Origin: Dictyobacter aurantiacus
Lineage (GTDB): Bacteria > Chloroflexota > Ktedonobacteria > Ktedonobacterales > Ktedonobacteraceae
DNA: 64,000 nucleotides
Assembly: GCF_003967515.1 (NCBI RefSeq)
Contig: NZ_BIFQ01000001.1
Location: forward strand, 4,898,001-4,962,000
Direction of reading: 5' to 3'
Shown piece by piece: positions 17,021 through 25,746 of the stretch. Every line of letters begins with the position of its first letter. The first letter of the stretch is position 1. The position numbers were made by a program, and so were the translations under genes. Under the pieces are notes generated by a model. It was not told where the DNA came from and made no database searches. It saw only the letters and a program-made list of their open reading frames with translations.

Positions 17021-18073
17021 ATGCATACAACGACGCGCTGGTATATCACGCCCTCACTCGTCTTTGACATGTTCTGCTGGATCAACATCCTGACTGGCGA
17101 TCCCTTCTATGTGCGTTATTATGCACAGGACTATGAAGCATTTCAGGAACGCCTGACGCCCGAGATTCAGGAGGCCCTGCGGCGTCTCAAGACCACGGTC
17201 AAGGATGAGGGACAACAGATTATCTCGGCGCTGCTCTGCCTCTATTTCTCCGCTACCGCCGACCAGACGCTCGACGATGTGTTGCGAACCCTCGCCGATA
17301 GTGACCAGATGTATCACAGTCTGCGGAGCACCCCTTACTACCAGGAGGAGCGGTGGGCGCTCTATACGGCGGCGCGTCCAGATCTGACCACCATCGTGCG
17401 CTTCCTGCAAGAGACTGATTTTGAGGGTTACTGGCGCAGCAGCGTCCTGCCACGCATCGAACAACGCGTGCGCGAGCTACAGGAGGAACTGGGACGCTTT
17501 AATATCGTAGTTGAGGACGAAGCCATGCTGGGCGCCTCGTTACCCTCGGATGAGCTGACCGTCTATGTGCTCTACTACGTTCAGCCGCACGGCATCAGGG
17601 TGACCGGGACGCGCTTCATTACCGATGTCAGTTATCCCGCCGCGACCGTGGCCAGGATTGCGGTCCATGAGATGTTCCATCCTCCCTTTGACCAACATAG
17701 CCCCGATTTCCAGGCTTGCCTCGCGTCCCTGTGCGCAGATCCTTTTCTGGCGCGCACATTTGAAGGCCGCAATCCCGATTATGGCTATAACACCTTCAAG
17801 GGATTTATCGAGGAGAGCTGCGTGCGCGCGCTGGAGCAACTGGTCAACGAGAAGTTTGGCATCGCACGCAGCGAGGCGCGTGAACGCTGGCGCGACGAGG
17901 ACGAGGGCATGCATGTTTTCGCTGCCTGCCTCTATGCCGCCATGCGGCAGGAAGCCTACAACACCCGAGGGGAAACCTTCCAGCAGTTCCTGCTGCGCAT
18001 GGTACGCTCAACCCTGCGTCCCGGCACCCTCGAACAAACCTATCATGTCTCCATGACATCACCCTCATCGTAG
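17021..18073 (+). CDS. Putative HExxH metalloprotein encoded with the sigma factor
   Basis: A 350-residue protein of no family I can name. A zincin motif HEMFH lies at about residues 217-221 (VARIAVHEMFHPPFD), followed about 50 residues later by FIEESCV, whose Glu could be the third ligand. There is no signal peptide or membrane segment, so it appears cytoplasmic. Start ATG 17021 is 7 bases after the sigma-factor stop and follows GAAAGGT. The longer frame to 16697 overlaps the sigma gene and is rejected. The stop TAG belongs to a REP hairpin. Co-transcription suggests a role linked to the sigma response. Confidence 0.7.
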   Translation: MHTTTRWYITPSLVFDMFCWINILTGDPFYVRYYAQDYEAFQERLTPEIQEALRRLKTTVKDEGQQIISALLCLYFSATADQTLDDVLRTLADSDQMYHSLRSTPYYQEERWALYTAARPDLTTIVRFLQETDFEGYWRSSVLPRIEQRVRELQEELGRFNIVVEDEAMLGASLPSDELTVYVLYYVQPHGIRVTGTRFITDVSYPAATVARIAVHEMFHPPFDQHSPDFQACLASLCADPFLARTFEGRNPDYGYNTFKGFIEESCVRALEQLVNEKFGIARSEARERWRDEDEGMHVFAACLYAAMRQEAYNTRGETFQQFLLRMVRSTLRPGTLEQTYHVSMTSPSS

Positions 18074-18125
18074 GTGCCGGGCTTGCCCCGGCTTTTTGGC
18101 TTGCCCCGGCCTGGCTTGCCTCCGA

Positions 18126-19385
18126 TCAAAGGACCATGATGGATTGGATGAGGTTGGTGCCGAAGTGGTAGCCGATCTCGTGGTAGTCATGGATCGACCA
18201 CAGCGCCAGCTCGCAGCGCTTGCCGATCTCCAGACTGCCTGCCTGCTCCTGCAGCGCCAGGGCGCGGGCACCGTTGATGGTGGTTGCGTTCAGAGCCTCC
18301 TCCAGGCTCATGCCCATGGCGGACATGGCTAGACCGAGCATCATCTGCATGTTCTCGCTGTACGAGGTGCCCGGATTAAAGTCGGTGGCCAGGGCGACCG
18401 TCAGCCCGTGGTCGAGCAGGCGGCGGGCGGATGGATAGGGGCTGCGCAGCGTGTAGGAGCATCCGGGCAGCAAGGTGGCGACCACCCCGGAGGCGCGCAT
18501 GGCCTCCAGATCGGCATCGCTGGCATAGTCCAGGTGATCGGCCGAGACGGCCCCTAGCTCGGCGGCCAGCTGGCTGCCGCCGGAAGGACTGAGCTGGTCG
18601 GCGTGAACCTTGAGCTGGTAGCCCAGCTCTCTGGCGCGCGTCAGGATGCGCCGACACTCCTCCAGCGAGAAGGCCTCGCGCTCGCAGTAGACATCACAGA
18701 AGCGGGCCATCCCGGCGAAGGCGGGCAGCATCTCTTCGACTACCAGATCGACGTAGGCCGAGCGCCGATCGCGGTACTCGGGTGGCACGCTATGGGCGCC
18801 CAGAAAGGTCGGCACGACCCGGATATGCTCGTGCGGCAGGGAGGGACTGCAGTTCAGGTCGTTGATGATGCGCAGGCAGCGCTCCTCGGCTTCCATGTTC
18901 AACCCATAGCCGGTCTTGACCTCGACCGTTGTCGTGCCATGGGCGCGCAACGAGTCCAGTCTCTTGAGGGCCAGGTCCATCAGCATCTCTGTGCTGGCGC
19001 TGCGCGTCGCGTTCATGGTGGTCAGGATGCCGCGTCCCTGCCGCAGCAGCTCGCCGTAGCCGACACCCTGCCGGCGCAGATGAAACTCCTCGGCCCGGTC
19101 GCCAGCGAATACCAGGTGCGTGTGCGAGTCCACGAAACCCGGCGTAACCACGCAGCCATAGGCATCCACCACGTTCACCGGCTGCTGATCGGTGCAGACC
19201 TGCATGGCATCGACCTCATGATCGGGTCCGATCCAGCTAATGGCGCCATCATTATCAACGACGATGGCCGCGTTGGATAATACCTGCAACGGACCGCTGG
19301 CGCCATCGATGGGCGTCTGCGCTACGCTGACCAGCTGCCCGATATTGCGCACTATCGCTCTGGCCTGGAACTGCTGTTGTTCCAC
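18126..19385 (-). CDS. hutI: Imidazolonepropionase
   Basis: Third-step enzyme of histidine breakdown: hydrolyses 4-imidazolone-5-propionate to N-formimino-glutamate. The 419 residues show the amidohydrolase metal site TPGFVDSHTHLVFAGDR, VEVKTGYGLN, FLGAHSVPPEY, KVHADQLSPSGG and LATDFNPGTS. Length matches HutI (about 400-420). Start GTG 19385 is preceded by AAAGGAG with 9 bases spacing; the longer frame runs into a REP repeat at 19412-19440. It is the last gene of the hutF-hutU-hutH-hutI cluster. Confidence 0.93.
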   Translation of the reverse strand: MEQQQFQARAIVRNIGQLVSVAQTPIDGASGPLQVLSNAAIVVDNDGAISWIGPDHEVDAMQVCTDQQPVNVVDAYGCVVTPGFVDSHTHLVFAGDRAEEFHLRRQGVGYGELLRQGRGILTTMNATRSASTEMLMDLALKRLDSLRAHGTTTVEVKTGYGLNMEAEERCLRIINDLNCSPSLPHEHIRVVPTFLGAHSVPPEYRDRRSAYVDLVVEEMLPAFAGMARFCDVYCEREAFSLEECRRILTRARELGYQLKVHADQLSPSGGSQLAAELGAVSADHLDYASDADLEAMRASGVVATLLPGCSYTLRSPYPSARRLLDHGLTVALATDFNPGTSYSENMQMMLGLAMSAMGMSLEEALNATTINGARALALQEQAGSLEIGKRCELALWSIHDYHEIGYHFGTNLIQSIMVL

Positions 19386-19453
19386 TTCGCGTATCTCCTT
19401 TGATGGTTTAAGCCGGGGCAAGCCCGGCACCTACGATGGGTTTTGGCATTATG

Positions 19454-21004
19454 TTATTCGATTTCGGCTACCTGGCCGGATTGGATGAGCTGGACGAGCG
19501 TCTCGATGTCACCTGAGAGCACGCGGTCTCTGGTCAGGGTCTCGACATGGGCGCGCACCAGTTCGCGGGCGCGCTGCACTCCGGAGCCAGGCAGCAGGGG
19601 CAGGCGGAAATCAAGCAGCTGCGCCGCGCACAGTAGCTCGATCGCCAGCACCTGCCGCGTCTGCTCGATGACGCGGCGCAGCTTGTGGGCGCTGGTTACG
19701 CCCATGCTGACAAAGTCTTCCATGCCGGCCGAGGTCGGGATCGAGTCGATGCTGGCTGGATGAGCCAGGACCTTGATCTCGTTGACCAGCGAGGCGGCCA
19801 CGTATTGCGCGATCATCAGGCCCGAGTGCAGGCCGGGATGCGGCGTGAGGAAGAGGGTGGTCTCGGACCCTTTTTCTTCCCAGTCATGGGGACCGATGAC
19901 GTTGTAGACGCGGCGCTCAGAGAAGCTGGCCAGCTGGGCCAGGGTGATGGCCAGCATGTCCAGGGCCAGGGCCAGCGGCTGTCCGTGGAAGTTGCCGCCG
20001 CTGAGCACGTCGCCCTCGTCGGGAAAAATAAGTGGATTATCGGTGACGGCGTGCAGCTCACGCTCGAAGATGGTGGCGCAGTACTCGATGGCATCGCGCA
20101 CGGCTCCCAGGACCTGTGGGGCGCAGCGCAGCGTGTAGGGATCCTGCACGCGGGCGCAGTTCTGGTGGCTGGCGTTGAGCGCGCTCTCGCGCACCAGCTG
20201 GCGCAGCCGCCGCGCGCTCACGATCTGTCCCGCCTGCCCCCTGCGCTGGTGGATGCGCTCATCCAGCGGCACATGGCTGCCCAGCAGACCCTCCAGGCTC
20301 ATGGCACAGGCCACCTCGGCGCTGCGCAGTAAGACCCGCGCATCGACGATGGCCAGCACGGCGATGGCCTCCATCAGGTGCGTGCCGTTGATCAGGGCCA
20401 GTCCCTCTTTGGTGTGCAGCCTGATCGGTTGGAGTCCCGCTTGCTCCAGAGCCTGGGCGCCGCCCATCTTTTTGCTCTGATAAATGGCCTCGCCCTCGCC
20501 GATCAGGGTCAGGGCCACGTGCGACAGCGGAGCCAGGTCGCCACTGGCGCCCACCGAGCCGCGCGACGGGATCACCGGGCAGATGCCCGCGTTGAGCATG
20601 TCCGCCAGCGTCTGCACGATCTCCACATGTACGCCGGAATGGCCGCGTGCCAGGCTGGCCGCCAGTAGCAGCATCATGGCGCGCGTCACCTCTTCGCAGA
20701 GTGGCTCGCCGACGCCCGCCGCGTGGCTGCGAATCAGGTTGTACTGTAGTTCGACCTGTTGGTCGGAGGAGATGCGCATCTTGCTCAAATGTCCAAAGCC
20801 CGTGGTGATGCCATAGACCTTCTTGCTATCGTCCACGGCCAGCCGGTCGATGACCATGCGGGCTGTTCGGATCTTCTCCAGTGCCTCCTCACCGATGGTG
20901 ACCGGCGCGTGCTGCCGGGCTACCGCCACCACATCGGCAAAGCTCAATGCCTGCCCGTTAATAATGACTCGTGTGGGCATTTCTAAATGATGATCTGCGC
21001 TCAA
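19454..21004 (-). CDS. hutH: Histidine ammonia-lyase
   Basis: First enzyme of histidine breakdown: removes ammonia from L-histidine to give urocanate. It has the MIO prosthetic-group motif GSVGASGDLAPLSH near residues 147-160, plus YGITTGFGHL and NLIRSHAAGVG. About 516 residues from TTG 21004, which has GGAC 7 bases upstream; ATG 20980 (508 residues) is the alternative and has a poorer site. The usual HutH length is about 500-515. It sits between hutU and hutI on the same strand. Confidence 0.93.
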   Translation of the reverse strand: MSADHHLEMPTRVIINGQALSFADVVAVARQHAPVTIGEEALEKIRTARMVIDRLAVDDSKKVYGITTGFGHLSKMRISSDQQVELQYNLIRSHAAGVGEPLCEEVTRAMMLLLAASLARGHSGVHVEIVQTLADMLNAGICPVIPSRGSVGASGDLAPLSHVALTLIGEGEAIYQSKKMGGAQALEQAGLQPIRLHTKEGLALINGTHLMEAIAVLAIVDARVLLRSAEVACAMSLEGLLGSHVPLDERIHQRRGQAGQIVSARRLRQLVRESALNASHQNCARVQDPYTLRCAPQVLGAVRDAIEYCATIFERELHAVTDNPLIFPDEGDVLSGGNFHGQPLALALDMLAITLAQLASFSERRVYNVIGPHDWEEKGSETTLFLTPHPGLHSGLMIAQYVAASLVNEIKVLAHPASIDSIPTSAGMEDFVSMGVTSAHKLRRVIEQTRQVLAIELLCAAQLLDFRLPLLPGSGVQRARELVRAHVETLTRDRVLSGDIETLVQLIQSGQVAEIE

Positions 21005-21072
21005 AGTTTTGTCCTTTCTGACGACATATGTCAGACTCTTTCTCGCCGTTGAGAAGTATTGTGTTCGCCATC

Positions 21073-21335
21073 CTGGGGGCGCCGCCCTACGGGCGGCGGG
21101 GGAGAGAAGAGGGGCCGGGGGCACAGCCCCCGGAGCCCCCAGTCAAGGGGCTAGCCGCCCCTTGCATCCCCGCATCCCGTAGGTGCGCCCCTTGCGGGCG
21201 CTTGCCGCGAAGCGGCCCGTACCCGTGCATCCCAGCTCCCCTTCATTTTTATGGTGTGCAAGTTCTGCGCGGCCGCGCAGAACTTGCACACCTCACATTC
21301 CTTTGGCGCGCCGCAGGCGCGCAATGCATCATTTT
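21073..21335. repeat. Short hairpin repeats between hutU and hutH
   Basis: Positions 21073-21170 hold GC-rich hairpins of the 'gccgccctacgggcggc' kind. Positions 21176-21236 hold a REP variant (GTAGGTGCGCCCCTTGCGGG core). Arms 21253-21270/21275-21292 form an 18-bp perfect hairpin with a GGCC loop. The 331-base gap between two hut genes contains no ORF worth calling. Confidence 0.7.
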
Positions 21336-22988
21336 TTAGCGCATGGGAATCTTCATATTATATTGTTGCGCGTGTGTCAATGCTTCTTCGTAGCCAGCGT
21401 CGACGTGGCGGATGACGCCCATGCCGGGGTCGTTGCTGAGGACGCGGGCGAGCCGCTCCGCCGCCTCGGGGGTGCCGTCCGCGACCGTGACCTGCCCGGC
21501 ATGCATGGAGTAGCCAATGCCGACGCCGCCACCATGGTGTAGCGAGACCCAGGTGGCGCCAGAGGCGGTGTTGACCAGGGCGTTGAGCAGCGGCCAGTCG
21601 GCGATGGCGTCGCTACCGTCTTTCATGCCCTCGGTCTCACGGTACGGTGAGGCCACCGAGCCGCTATCCAGGTGGTCGCGCCCGATCACGATCGGTGCTT
21701 TGACGATGCCCTTCGCCACTAGCTCATTGAAGGCCAGTCCGGCGCGGTCGCGCTCGCCGTAGCCGAGCCAGCAGATGCGGGCGGGTAGACCCTGGAACTG
21801 GATCTTCTGCCGCGCCAGTGTCAGCCAGCGCTTGAGGTGTTCGTCCTCGGGGAACAGTTCCAGCAGCGTCTCGTCAGTGCGATAGATGTCTTCGGGATCG
21901 CCTGAGAGCGCTACCCAGCGGAAGGGCCCCTTGCCGCGACAGAAGAGCGAGCGAATATAGGCGGGGACGAAGCCGGGGAAGTCCATGGCGTGCGTCTCAC
22001 CGGCCTCCAGGGCCTGTCCGCGCAGGTTGTTGCCGTAGTCAAAGACGATGGCGCCGCTCTTCTGCATGTCTAGCATGGCGCGTACGTGGGTGACCATCGA
22101 TTCCCTGGCGCGCCGGATATATTCCTGGGGGTCGCGCTGGCGCAGCTGCGCGGCCTCCTCCAGTGTTAGCCAGGCGGGGATATAGCCGTTGAGGGCGTCG
22201 TGGGCCGAGGTCTGGTCGGTCACCATATCTGGAATAATGTTGCGGCGCACCAGTTCGGGATGGATCTCGGCGGCGTTGCCCAGCAGGCCGATGGAGAGCG
22301 GTCGTCCTGCCGAGCAGGCCTCGCGCACCAGCGCCAGCGCCTCGTCCAGTGTGTAAGCGATCGTGTCGCAGTAGCCGGTCGCCACGCGGCGCTGGATGTG
22401 CGACTCATCGACCTCGATGGCCAGGCAGACCCCCTCATTCATGGTCACGGCCAGTGGCTGGGCACCGCCCATGCCACCCAGGCCGGCGGTCAGCACGAAT
22501 TTCCCCTTCAGCGTCGAGCCGAAATGCTGGCGCGCCGCCTCCGCGAACGTCTCAAAGGTCCCCTGCACGATGCCCTGTGAGCCGATATAGATCCAGGAAC
22601 CGGCGGTCATCTGCCCATACATCGTCAGACCTAGTGCCTCCAGGCGCCGGAACTCGTCCCAGTTGGCCCAGTGCGGCACCAGGTTCGAGTTGGCGATCAA
22701 CACGCGCGGCGCATTGGCGTGCGTGCGCAGGATGCCGACCGGCTTGCCCGACTGCACCAGCAGGGTCTCATCGTTCTCCAACTGCTTGAGCGAACGGATG
22801 ATCGCCTCGTAGGCCTCCCACGAGCGCGCGGCCCGACCCGAGCCACCGTAGACCACCAGGTCCTCCGGCCGCTCCGCCACATCGGGGTCCAGGTTATTCA
22901 TCAACATGCGCATGGCCGCCTCTTGCTGCCAGCCCTTGCAGCTCAGGGTTGTCCCGCGCGGGGCGCGTATCTGCGTTTTCTGTACCAT
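21336..22988 (-). CDS. hutU: Urocanate hydratase
   Basis: Second enzyme of histidine breakdown: NAD-dependent hydration of urocanate to 4-imidazolone-5-propionate. The 550 residues carry KGWQQEAAMRMLMNNLDPDV, VVYGGSGRAARSW, GLGGMGGAQPLA (nucleotide-binding loop), DQTSAHD and the C-terminal GGGVGIGYSMHAG. The length of ~550 is typical. Start ATG 22988 follows GAAAGGAG by 8 bases. It lies between hutF and hutH with repeat-filled gaps on both sides. Confidence 0.95.
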   Translation of the reverse strand: MVQKTQIRAPRGTTLSCKGWQQEAAMRMLMNNLDPDVAERPEDLVVYGGSGRAARSWEAYEAIIRSLKQLENDETLLVQSGKPVGILRTHANAPRVLIANSNLVPHWANWDEFRRLEALGLTMYGQMTAGSWIYIGSQGIVQGTFETFAEAARQHFGSTLKGKFVLTAGLGGMGGAQPLAVTMNEGVCLAIEVDESHIQRRVATGYCDTIAYTLDEALALVREACSAGRPLSIGLLGNAAEIHPELVRRNIIPDMVTDQTSAHDALNGYIPAWLTLEEAAQLRQRDPQEYIRRARESMVTHVRAMLDMQKSGAIVFDYGNNLRGQALEAGETHAMDFPGFVPAYIRSLFCRGKGPFRWVALSGDPEDIYRTDETLLELFPEDEHLKRWLTLARQKIQFQGLPARICWLGYGERDRAGLAFNELVAKGIVKAPIVIGRDHLDSGSVASPYRETEGMKDGSDAIADWPLLNALVNTASGATWVSLHHGGGVGIGYSMHAGQVTVADGTPEAAERLARVLSNDPGMGVIRHVDAGYEEALTHAQQYNMKIPMR

Positions 22989-23052
22989 GTCTCGGTCTCC
23001 TTTCACCGTTGAAACAATGCGTCATCTTCCCGTCGAAACAATGTGTCACCTT

Positions 23053-23200
23053 CCCGCCGTAGGTGCCGGGCTCGCCCCGGCTTGGAGCCGAAGGCGACCC
23101 CGTACCCGGGTGCCGTCCTTCCACCAAAGATGTCATTTTCCCGTAGGTGCGCCCCTTGCGGGCGCTTGCCGCGCAGCGGCCCCGTGCCCGGGCGCCCATC
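23053..23200. repeat. Two REP-type hairpins between hutF and hutU
   Basis: Copies at 23053-23115 (GCCGGGCTCGCCCCGGC) and 23140-23200 (GCGCCCCTTGCGGGCGC) each begin GTAGGTGC and end near GTACCCGGG or GTGCCCGGG. They probably shape mRNA inside the hut cluster. Confidence 0.7.
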
Positions 23201-23201
23201 T

Positions 23202-24497
23202 TCAAACCGACCAGACTCTCCGGCCCTGTACCCATGTTTGTTTGATGACCTGGTTCGCGGAGGCTCCGAAGCAGAGCACGTCCGGCAGATCCTGCGGCGT
23301 CCAGCCGTCCAGCGCGGGCGCCTTGAGATCGATGGCTATAAAATCGGCCGCCAGTCCAGGCGCGATCAGACCGGTCTGTAATCCGAGGGCCTGAGCGCCG
23401 TAGCGCGTGCCATACGCGAACAGCAGGGGGCCGGGCGCGCTTATCCCGTCGGGAATCAACACGCGCCGGCGCTGGTAGCGCATGCGCGCCGAGTATTCGG
23501 CCCAGCGCAGCTCTTCAAATGGATCAAGACGGGTATTGCTGTCGGAGCCGATGGTGAGGGGAATACTGGCCTGGACCAGCTCCGCGTAAGGGGCGATGCC
23601 ATCACCCAGGTCACCCTCGGTGGTCGGACAGACACAGACCGTGGCGCCCGCTTCAGCCAGCAGGGTGATCTCGTGCTCATCGGCGTGTGTGGCATGCACC
23701 ACCGTGGTCAGGGGACCCAGCGCCGAGCAGCGCCGCAGCAGCTCGATCGGCCGGCAGTCCTCGGCCTCCAGGCATTGTTCGATCTCGGCCCGCTGCTCAT
23801 CGGCATGAATATGAAATGGGAGCTGGTATTGCCGGCTGTAATCGGCGATGGCCTCAAGCCAGTCGGGCGGAACGGCGCGCACCGAATGGGGCGCGATCCC
23901 GCAGGGGATGCCGCTGATGCGCAGAGCCTCGGCTCGTTCAAGATAGGCCACCAGCGAGGCGTCGCAGAAGCGGCGCTGCTCGTCCGAGGGCGGCCGCTTA
24001 AAGTCGCCGCGCGCGTAGGCCGTCAGCAGCAGCACCACGCGGATGCCCGCGTCGCGTCCCGCCTGCACCACCGCCTGCGCCAGCGCGTTGGGATGCGCGT
24101 AGGGCCGCCCATCGGGCCGGTGATGCACATAGTGAAACTCCCCCACGCTCGTATAGCCGGACGCCAGCATCTCGCCGTACACCTGCCGGCTGATCTCGTA
24201 GATCGACTCGGGAGTCAGCCGCTGCGCCTGCGCGTACATCGCGTTGCGCCACGTCCAGAACGTATCATGGACCGAGAGCCGGCGCTGCGTATGCCCGCGC
24301 AGCCCCCTCTGGAAGGCATGGCTATGCGTATTGACAAACCCCGGCAGCAGAGCCAGCCCCGGCATCTCCTCCGTCACCTCCATCCCCTCCACCCGCTCTA
24401 CCACCTCCACAATCATCCCCTCATCCGAGACGCGCACCACCTGGTTCGCCAGCAACCCTTGTGGCGTATAGACATAATCAGGAGCCAGTCCCTTCAT
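23202..24497 (-). CDS. hutF: Formimidoylglutamate deiminase
   Basis: Amidohydrolase of 431 residues that should convert N-formimino-L-glutamate to N-formyl-glutamate and ammonia, the deiminating branch of the hut pathway. Metal-site motifs are LPGFVNTHSHAFQRGLRG near 54-71, GIAPHSVRAVP, FHIHADEQRAEIEQC and VCPTTEGDLGDGI, with GSDSNTRLDPFEEL near 300, characteristic of HutF. Start ATG 24497 follows GGGGAG by 7 bases. It is the first gene of the cluster. The deformylase HutG needed for the next step is not in the window. Confidence 0.88.
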   Translation of the reverse strand: MKGLAPDYVYTPQGLLANQVVRVSDEGMIVEVVERVEGMEVTEEMPGLALLPGFVNTHSHAFQRGLRGHTQRRLSVHDTFWTWRNAMYAQAQRLTPESIYEISRQVYGEMLASGYTSVGEFHYVHHRPDGRPYAHPNALAQAVVQAGRDAGIRVVLLLTAYARGDFKRPPSDEQRRFCDASLVAYLERAEALRISGIPCGIAPHSVRAVPPDWLEAIADYSRQYQLPFHIHADEQRAEIEQCLEAEDCRPIELLRRCSALGPLTTVVHATHADEHEITLLAEAGATVCVCPTTEGDLGDGIAPYAELVQASIPLTIGSDSNTRLDPFEELRWAEYSARMRYQRRRVLIPDGISAPGPLLFAYGTRYGAQALGLQTGLIAPGLAADFIAIDLKAPALDGWTPQDLPDVLCFGASANQVIKQTWVQGRRVWSV

Positions 24498-24566
24498 AGC
24501 ACAACTCCCCACTCGTAGCTATCTACTCTGAATTCCACTCAATGAAAACAACTATCGCTCAACGAA

Positions 24567-24596
24567 AATGTACCACGAAGAAAAAGCCCCTGTCAA
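24567..24596 (-). promoter_or_regulatory. Candidate hut operon promoter
   Basis: On the minus strand TTGACA (24591-24596) and TACATT (24567-24572) are 18 bases apart and end 69 bases before the hutF start. Confidence 0.55.
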
Positions 24597-24614
24597 CCAC
24601 TCACACCCCACCAT

Positions 24615-24640
24615 AAGTTCGGACCTCGCGTCCGATTATT
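24615..24640. repeat. REP-type hairpin in the hutF-iclR gap
   Basis: A TTCGGACCTCGCGTCCGATT hairpin of the second REP family, just upstream of the candidate hut promoter. Confidence 0.6.
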
Positions 24641-24837
24641 ATCCCCGGCCCTCGACCCTGTTCCCCGAACATACGGACCCTCGCGCCGCATATGTTCTGC
24701 CCTCGCACCTGATCATTCTCGGACCCCGGTCCCGCCGTTCTCTTGTGGTGCTTCTGTGGTGCTTGATTTGACGCCGCGAGGTGCATATGCTATATTGCCG
24801 GGGCTACCATCTTCTTTTTCACTGGATGAAAATCACG

Positions 24838-24867
24838 CACAATTGAATTGCACACAATTCAATTGTG
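24838..24867. promoter_or_regulatory. 13-4-13 inverted repeat, candidate IclR operator
   Basis: CACAATTGAATTG (24838-24850) and its exact complement (24855-24867) flank CACA. It lies in the gap between hutF and the divergent IclR gene, nearer the latter. The size and symmetry fit an operator for autoregulation and possibly hut control. Confidence 0.6.
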
Positions 24868-24989
24868 CCATCAAATCGGGCCGAAAAAATAATACACACC
24901 TACTGGCACGGGTGGTATCATCGAGCGTGGACTCATCCGGCATAGGCGGCGCGACGTATAACACCAACACAATTACTAAGGAGTATGCC

Positions 24990-25700
24990 TTGAAAGAAGC
25001 CCCGGACGCGACTCAGGCCGTCGGGCCGGTCGAGCGAGCCCTTCATCTCCTCATCTGTTTCCAGACGCATGGTGATGGTCTGTCCCTGACCGAGCTGGCG
25101 AAGATGACCAATCTGTCTCCGGCGACGGCGACACGGCTGCTGCGCGTGCTGGAGCGCTACGCCTTTATCCGCCGTGGCCCCGATCGCCTCTATCGGTTGG
25201 GCCCGCAGGTGATGCAGCTGGGCCTGGCTGCCCTGCAGGACATGTCGCTCTACGAGATGGCTCGCCCTCATCTGCGCCAGCTGGCTGATGAGACCGGCGA
25301 GAGCGCCCACCTGGGTGTCCTGCTGGGCGAGGACAGCGTGCTCTACGTCGACCAGGTCTCCAGTCGTCAGGCTGTGCAGGCCGGCATGTGGGTCGGACGG
25401 ACCGTGCCAGTCAGCAACACCGCCATCGGGACCGCTATCCAGGGCCGCGTCGATCGCAGCGGCTACGTCGCCCGCCGCGATGCCGTCGAGCCCGATGTCT
25501 CCTCGGTGGCCGCGCCCATCTATGATCAGGCTGGCGGTATCGTCGGCGCCATCAACGTCATCGGACCCAGCTACCGCCTCTCCGATGAGCAGCTCGCCCA
25601 CATCGGCACCCTCGTCGCCGACCACGCCCGCCAGATCTCCCTCACACTTGGATCGCCCTCCTCCGCAGCGCCGTTGGATCGGCCCTATGATGGTTCATAA
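24990..25700 (+). CDS. IclR family transcriptional regulator, likely hut regulator
   Basis: A 236-residue regulator with an N-terminal winged helix (VERALHLLICFQTHGDGLSL, TELAKMTNLSPATATRLLRV) and a C-terminal IclR effector domain (MARPHLRQLADETGESAHLG, VGRTVPVSNTAIGTAIQG, VAAPIYDQAGGIVGAINVIG). Start TTG 24990 follows AAGGAG by 6 bases; upstream in-frame starts lack a site. It is divergent from hutF, with a perfect inverted repeat upstream, so control of histidine degradation is likely but inferred. The effector loop is slightly short compared with typical 250-residue members. Confidence 0.82.
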   Translation: MKEAPDATQAVGPVERALHLLICFQTHGDGLSLTELAKMTNLSPATATRLLRVLERYAFIRRGPDRLYRLGPQVMQLGLAALQDMSLYEMARPHLRQLADETGESAHLGVLLGEDSVLYVDQVSSRQAVQAGMWVGRTVPVSNTAIGTAIQGRVDRSGYVARRDAVEPDVSSVAAPIYDQAGGIVGAINVIGPSYRLSDEQLAHIGTLVADHARQISLTLGSPSSAAPLDRPYDGS

Positions 25701-25746
25701 AAATTCAGCCACCTTTGAGTGGTGGGAAAGATTGAAGATCAGGGCG

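Noticed and set aside
23202..24497. Guanine deaminase or chlorohydrolase for the first hut gene
   Set aside because: The hut context and the HutF-type GSDSNTRLDPFEEL motif favour formimidoylglutamate deiminase.
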